NCBI RefSeq assembly: GCF_002885955.2 | Contig: NZ_POQS01000004.1 | Span: forward strand, 578,102-617,227 | DNA: 39,126 nucleotides | DNA from: Achromobacter pulmonis | Lineage (GTDB): Bacteria > Pseudomonadota > Gammaproteobacteria > Burkholderiales > Burkholderiaceae_B | Direction of reading: 5' to 3' | Part shown: positions 35,088 through 39,126 of the stretch, one piece after another | Position numbering within the stretch: position 1 is the first letter of the stretch | Layout: each line of letters opens with the position of its first letter | Position numbers and translations under genes: made by a program | The notes under the pieces: generated by a model | The model's database searches: none | What the model was told of the DNA's origin: nothing | Seen by the model: only the letters and a program-made list of their open reading frames with translations

Positions 35088-36503
35088 CTAGGCCTGCAGG
35101 ACCTTGCCTGGATTCATGAGGCCCTGCGGGTCCAGCGCCTGCTTGATCCTGCGCATCAGGGCCAGCTCCACCGGGCTCTTGTAGCGGGGCAGTTCGTCGC
35201 GCTTGAGCTGGCCCACGCCGTGCTCGGCGCTGATCGAACCGTGGTGGGCGTGCACGCTGTCGTGCACCACCTCGTAGATCTCTCCCTGCAGGGCCAGCAG
35301 TTCGGCTTCGGTCTGGCCCGGCGCATGAGCCACGTTGTAGTGCAGGTTGCCGTCGCCCAGGTGGCCGAAGACCACGTGGCGCACGCCGGGAAAGCGCGCC
35401 TGCAGCAGGCCGTTGGTCTTGTGCACGAAGCCGGCGATGGCGGAGATGGGGATGGACACGTCGTGCTTGACCGACTTGCCCAGTTCGGCCTCGGCCAGCG
35501 GAATGCTTTCGCGCAGGTGCCACAGCGCCCTGCTCTGCGCCACGTTGGCGGCGATGGCCGCGTCCTTGACCAGCCCGTCCTCGATGGCCGCGCCCAGCAC
35601 CGCCTCGAAGCGTTCGCGCGCATGCGCCTCGCTTTCGCTGTCGGACAGTTCGAGCAGGGCGAACCACGGCGAGGCCGCGGAATCGCCCTCGAACGGCAGG
35701 CGCTGCTGCGGGAACAGGCGCACCACCGCCTGCAGGCAGGCGCCGCTCATGAGCTCGAAGCCGGTCAGCGCGGCGCCGAAGCCGGCGCGGGCGCGCGACA
35801 GCAGCTCCACGGCGCCGTCTAGGGTGTCCAGCGTCAGCAGCGCGGTGCACGAGGCCACCGGCCGGGGATACAGCTTGAGCGTGGCCGCGGTGATGATGCC
35901 CAGCGTGCCCTCGCTGCCGATGTACAGGTCGCGCAGGTCGTAGCCGGTGTTGTCCTTGCGCAGGCCGCGCAGGCCGTTCCAGATCTCGCCGTCCGGCGTC
36001 ACGACTTCCAGGCCCAGCGTGAGCTCGCGCGTGTTGCCGTAACGCAGCACCTGCGTGCCGCCGGCGTTGGTGGCGAGATTGCCCCCGATGGTGCAGCTGC
36101 CTTCGGCGGCCAGGCTCAGCGGAAACAGCCGGTCGGCCGCGGCCGCGGCCTCTTGCACGGCCTGCAGCACGCAGCCGGCCTCCACGGTGATGGTGTCGTT
36201 GTCGGTGTCCAGCGCGCGCACGGCGGTCAGGCGGGCGGTGGAAAGGACGATGGCCGTGCCGGAGGCGTCGGGCGTGGCGCCGCCGCACAGCCCGGTATTG
36301 CCGCCCTGCGGCACCAGCGGCACGCCATGCCTGGCGCACAGCTTCACCGCCGCCGCCACTTCCCCGGTGGAACCCGGGCGGATCACCGCCAGCGCCGCGC
36401 CCTTGTAGCGGCGGCGCCAGTCCAGCACGTAGGAATCGGCGTCGGCGCCGGTCAGGACGTGGGCAGGGCCCAGCAGGGACTGTAGATCGCTCAGCAAAGT
36501 CAT
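35088..36503 (-). CDS. FAD-binding oxidase, GlcD / D-lactate dehydrogenase type
   Basis: A 471-residue flavoenzyme of the VAO family that oxidises a D-2-hydroxy acid such as D-lactate, glycolate or D-2-hydroxyglutarate. The FAD-binding domain shows VPQGGNTGLCGGATPD, AAEGSCTIGGNLATNAGG and YIGSEGTLGIITAATLKL; the C-terminal substrate domain shows VFGHLGDGNLHYN and SAEHGVGQLKR with the catalytic-type His. Substrate choice cannot be fixed from sequence. ATG 36503 begins MTLLSDLQSLLG, the normal family start; in-frame starts at 36530 and 36545 lack a ribosome site too and would add 9-14 residues. It heads the unit with the two-component system. Confidence 0.92.
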   Translation of the reverse strand: MTLLSDLQSLLGPAHVLTGADADSYVLDWRRRYKGAALAVIRPGSTGEVAAAVKLCARHGVPLVPQGGNTGLCGGATPDASGTAIVLSTARLTAVRALDTDNDTITVEAGCVLQAVQEAAAAADRLFPLSLAAEGSCTIGGNLATNAGGTQVLRYGNTRELTLGLEVVTPDGEIWNGLRGLRKDNTGYDLRDLYIGSEGTLGIITAATLKLYPRPVASCTALLTLDTLDGAVELLSRARAGFGAALTGFELMSGACLQAVVRLFPQQRLPFEGDSAASPWFALLELSDSESEAHARERFEAVLGAAIEDGLVKDAAIAANVAQSRALWHLRESIPLAEAELGKSVKHDVSIPISAIAGFVHKTNGLLQARFPGVRHVVFGHLGDGNLHYNVAHAPGQTEAELLALQGEIYEVVHDSVHAHHGSISAEHGVGQLKRDELPRYKSPVELALMRRIKQALDPQGLMNPGKVLQA

Positions 36504-36608
36504 ACGCGCCGCATGAATGGAATGCGCCATGGAATGCGCCGGCACGGTCCGCCGGTCGCGGGATACGGAAATCTGCGGACTATTGTAGGGGCTGACGCGC
36601 CGCGCGAC

Positions 36609-37238
36609 CTAGCCTACCGCCTGGTCCAGCCGCGTGCCCGTGAGGCCGGAGCAGAAGGCGCGCGAGGCGATGCGGTTCATCAGAAAGGCGCGGTCCACGC
36701 CCGCGGGGCCGGGCATCTCGGACAGGGCGCGGTAGGCGCGGCGCAGGGCCTCGCCGCGGGTCGCCCCGCAGACCAGCAGCCGCGTGCACGGAAGGCGCCG
36801 GTCGACGCAGCCGTCGATGCGCACTTCCAGCGCGTGGGCGGCGACCGGCTCGCAGTCCGCGACCGCCGCGCCGGCATGCGCCCGGGCTTCGGCGTCGATC
36901 ACGCGGAACACGCCGCTGCGGTCGTCCAGCGCGAAAGCCACCGTGCCCATGCCCTGCCAGCCGCGGTCGCGCGCCACGTCGGCGGCGACCGCGCGCAAGG
37001 CGTTCTCGACCGATACGGGCAGGTGCGGCGCGGGGCACTCGGCGATCAGGACGCGGGCCTCGCGCCAGACGCAGCGCTCCCAGGCGCGGCCCGTGGCCAG
37101 GGCGCCCGAATCGGCGATGTAGACGTGGACGTCGAGGCGACGCTCGCGGCCGGGGGCCGGTCCGGCCTGATCCGTGGGAGGGCCCCGCCGGCTGCTGGCG
37201 CCTCCCGATGACATGACAGTAGAAACTTTGGCAGCCAT
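36609..37238 (-). CDS. Degenerate biotin carboxylase C-terminal half-like protein
   Basis: A 209-residue protein that reads, in order, like residues about 210-440 of biotin carboxylase: RRLDVHVYIADSG, then CVWREARVLIAECPAP, GWQGMGTVAFALDD, AHALEVRIDG, CGATRGEALRRAYRALSEM and AGVDRAFLMNRIAS. The whole N-terminal half and the ATP-grasp glycine loop are absent, and residues needed for catalysis are replaced: the TVEF glutamate is Ala in TVAF, and the EMNTR motif reads DAEAR. So it cannot be an active carboxylase. ATG 37238 is chosen for its GGGAGG ribosome site; a start at 37265 is weaker. The frame is intact for over 600 bases, so it is probably expressed and selected. This kinship is read by eye from motif order and needs a profile search. 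Confidence 0.65.
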   Translation of the reverse strand: MAAKVSTVMSSGGASSRRGPPTDQAGPAPGRERRLDVHVYIADSGALATGRAWERCVWREARVLIAECPAPHLPVSVENALRAVAADVARDRGWQGMGTVAFALDDRSGVFRVIDAEARAHAGAAVADCEPVAAHALEVRIDGCVDRRLPCTRLLVCGATRGEALRRAYRALSEMPGPAGVDRAFLMNRIASRAFCSGLTGTRLDQAVG

Positions 37239-37465
37239 GGCCCCTCCCGGTCTTTCTGCTTGCATAGCAAGCGTATCACCTTCGGGCGTCCGGCAATTTC
37301 CGCCCCGGACGAACCGGGGGCAAACGCCCTACGGCATTCGTCCGATGAAGGCCGACCTCCAATGGGGGATAATTCGCCCTGGCCAGTCGCCAAGCGCATC
37401 TTGCTATACGGGTTTACCATTAACCCATTGAGACTTTGCGCTGTAACCCTATGAAAGGAATCGCC
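37239..37465. promoter_or_regulatory. Divergent promoter region before algC-type gene
   Basis: This 227-base gap separates divergent genes and contains both promoters. Possible elements are GATAAT at 37368-37373 as a -10 box reading right, and the inverted repeat GGGTT/AACCC (37410-37414 and 37422-37426). No reading frame of note lies in it. Confidence 0.4.
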
Positions 37466-38857
37466 GTGGGCAACAACACGCAATTTCCCGCCGCCGTCTT
37501 CAAAGCCTATGACATCCGCGGCACCGTGCCGGACCTGATCGACGCCGGCTTCGCCCGCGCGCTGGGCGCGGCGCTGGCCGCGCGCGCCCGCGAGCAAGGC
37601 GTGCAGACCCTGGTTGTCGGCCGCGACGGCCGCCTGAGCAGCGAAATGCTGTCGGTGGCGCTGCAGGAAGGCATGCTGGAAGGCGGCGTGGATACGCTGG
37701 ATATCGGCATGGTGCCCACGCCGCTGGTGTATTTCGCCGCCAACGTCATGCAGACCGGCTCGGGCGTGGCCATCACCGGCAGCCACAATCCGCCCAAGTA
37801 CAACGGCTTCAAGATGATGATGGGCGGACGCGCCCTGTACGGCGAAGACGTGCAGGCGCTGGCGGCCAGCATGAACGCCGGCGCGGCCGCGCCCGCCGCG
37901 CGCCCCGGCACGCGCCGCCAGCTCGACCTGGTGGCCGCCTACGTCGCGCGCGTGGCCTCGGGCGTCAAGCTCGCCCGCCCCATGAAGATCGCCATCGACT
38001 GCGGCAACGGCGTGGCCGGCGCGGTCGCGCCGGCGCTGTTCCGCGCGCTGGGCTGCGAGGTCACCGAGCTGTTCTGCGAGGTCGATGGCAACTTCCCCAA
38101 CCACCACCCCGACCCGGCCGAACCCAAGAACCTGCAGGACCTGATCAAGTGCGTGGCCGAGACCGACTGCGAACTGGGCCTGGCCTTCGACGGCGACGGC
38201 GACCGCCTGGGCGTGGTCACCAAGTCCGGCCAGATCGTCTGGCCCGACCGCCAGCTGGTGCTGTTCGCGCGCGACGTGCTGGAACGCAATCCCGGCGCCA
38301 CCATCATCTACGACGTGAAGTGCAGCCGCCACGTCGGCCTGTCGGTCGAGGCGGCCGGCGGCGTGCCGCTCATGTGGAAGACCGGCCATTCGCTGGTCAA
38401 GGCCAAGCTGGCCGAAACCGGCGCGCCGCTGGCCGGCGAAATGAGCGGCCACATCTTCTTCAAGGAACGCTGGTACGGCTTCGACGACGGGCTCTACACC
38501 GGCGCGCGCCTGCTGGAGATCGTGTCGCGCGCCGCCGATCCCTGCGCCATGCTGGAAGCCCTGCCCCAGGACGTCTCCACGCCCGAGCTCAAGCTCGAAA
38601 TGGAAGAAGGACAGCCTTTCGCGCTGGTCCAGGCGCTGCAGGACCAGGGCCAGTTCCCGGGCGCCAAGCGCGTCATCACCATCGACGGCGTGCGCGCCGA
38701 GTATCCGGACGGTTTCGGCCTGGCGCGTCCGTCGAACACCACGCCGGTCGTCGTGCTGCGGTTCGAAGCGCAGACGGCCGAGGCGCTGCAACGCATCCAA
38801 GCCGACTTCCGCCGCGAATTGAGCAAGCTCGCGCCGCAAGCCCATCTGCCTTTCTAG
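37466..38857 (+). CDS. algC: Phosphomannomutase / phosphoglucomutase
   Basis: A 463-residue alpha-D-phosphohexomutase, the length of Pseudomonas AlgC. It interconverts mannose or glucose 6- and 1-phosphates for LPS and polysaccharide synthesis. Seen are FKAYDIRGTVPDL, the phosphoserine loop ITGSHNPPKYNGFK, the magnesium loop DGDGDRLG, and the sugar-binding GEMSGHIFF, followed by the C-terminal RPSNTTPVVVLRFE. I chose GTG 37466 because AGGAA lies 5-6 bases before it; ATG 37451 is an alternative. pgi begins 7 bases after its stop, so both sugar-phosphate enzymes are made from one transcript. Confidence 0.94.
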   Translation: MGNNTQFPAAVFKAYDIRGTVPDLIDAGFARALGAALAARAREQGVQTLVVGRDGRLSSEMLSVALQEGMLEGGVDTLDIGMVPTPLVYFAANVMQTGSGVAITGSHNPPKYNGFKMMMGGRALYGEDVQALAASMNAGAAAPAARPGTRRQLDLVAAYVARVASGVKLARPMKIAIDCGNGVAGAVAPALFRALGCEVTELFCEVDGNFPNHHPDPAEPKNLQDLIKCVAETDCELGLAFDGDGDRLGVVTKSGQIVWPDRQLVLFARDVLERNPGATIIYDVKCSRHVGLSVEAAGGVPLMWKTGHSLVKAKLAETGAPLAGEMSGHIFFKERWYGFDDGLYTGARLLEIVSRAADPCAMLEALPQDVSTPELKLEMEEGQPFALVQALQDQGQFPGAKRVITIDGVRAEYPDGFGLARPSNTTPVVVLRFEAQTAEALQRIQADFRRELSKLAPQAHLPF

Positions 38858-38864
38858 ACTGCTT

Positions 38865-39126
38865 ATGCCGTTATCCCACAGCCCTGCGTGGCAACAGTTC
38901 ATCGCCGCAACCCGTGCCGCCCCGAAAAGGGGGGAACAGCTGCGGGTGATCAGCGCCCCGGGGCTGCGCCTGGACCTCAGCGCGCAGGCCTATTCGCCGG
39001 CGCTGCAGCAGGCCGAGGCCGCGCTGCTGGCGCAGCAGGGCTTCGAGGCCGCGCGCGCGCGCCTGTTCGACGGCGGCAACGCCAACTGGACCGAAGAGCG
39101 CGCCGCCTGGCATACCGCGCTGCGCG
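38865..39126 (+). CDS. pgi: Glucose-6-phosphate isomerase (3' partial)
   Basis: The first 87 residues of a protein that runs past the right edge. After SHSPAWQQFIAATRAAPKRG it shows LRLDLSAQAYS and the diagnostic LFDGGNANWTEERAAWHTAL, which corresponds to the GEKINFTEGRAVLHVALR region of phosphoglucose isomerases. It interconverts glucose and fructose 6-phosphates and forms an operon with the preceding mutase. ATG 38865 follows the mutase stop by 7 bases. Confidence 0.9.
   Translation, partial: MPLSHSPAWQQFIAATRAAPKRGEQLRVISAPGLRLDLSAQAYSPALQQAEAALLAQQGFEAARARLFDGGNANWTEERAAWHTALR

Noticed and set aside
37046..38902. 618-residue minus-strand open frame over the phosphomannomutase gene
   Set aside because: Antisense to a gene with complete catalytic motifs, and of the same low-complexity type.

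Overview
This window looks like a chromosomal segment of a high-GC betaproteobacterium of the family Alcaligenaceae (Achromobacter or Bordetella type). The support is the gene order ispE, tRNA-Gln, prs, rplY, pth, ychF with lolB, a TPR lipoprotein-neighbour gene and mutM beside it, together with strongly GC-biased codon use. I read protein families from motifs and remembered family features only; no database search was run.

Region 1 (1 to about 12,400) is the right part of an integrated genomic island. It has visibly lower GC than the rest (for example 30 of 60 bases at 661-720) and ends with a P4-type tyrosine integrase on the minus strand. Its cargo is one tightly packed plus-strand operon: a DUF499 P-loop ATPase (5' end outside the window), a DUF3780 protein, a complete DarT-DarG DNA ADP-ribosylation toxin-antitoxin pair, a DUF1156 DNA methyltransferase with a DPPY motif, and a protein that fuses an N-terminal phospholipase-D-like domain to a SNF2-type helicase. 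DUF499, DUF3780 and DUF1156 proteins are known as companions in anti-phage loci related in outline to DISARM and BREX. The notable point is a DarTG module placed inside that operon, overlapping the preceding gene by four bases. This is the best candidate here for a composite, incompletely described defence system.

Region 2 (12,458 to 21,244) is housekeeping: on the minus strand lolB, ispE, tRNA-Gln, prs, rplY, pth, a CPBP-family membrane protease and ychF, with a secreted TPR protein upstream of lolB, and mutM divergent. Several intrinsic-terminator-like hairpins separate the units, and the prs-rplY gap holds three perfect-stem hairpins that could form an rplY leader.

Region 3 (21,313 to 28,248) is an aromatic catabolism cluster: a metallo-beta-lactamase-fold protein with a degenerate metal site, an FAD aromatic monooxygenase, a DUF2783 protein, a LysR regulator, homogentisate dioxygenase (hmgA) and fumarylacetoacetase (fahA). 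HmgA and FahA open and finish homogentisate degradation; the maleylacetoacetate isomerase step is not encoded in the window. The monooxygenase may feed hydroxylated aromatics into it.

Region 4 (28,271 to 36,503) is entirely minus strand: a PlsC-like acyltransferase, an LTA-synthase-like sulfatase-fold membrane enzyme, a FadR-type GntR regulator with a matching operator over its own promoter, a PAP2 phosphatase, an OmpR-type two-component system and a GlcD-type FAD-linked dehydrogenase. Region 5 (36,609 to the end) holds a short protein that reads as a degenerate C-terminal half of a biotin carboxylase, then algC-type phosphomannomutase and the start of pgi.
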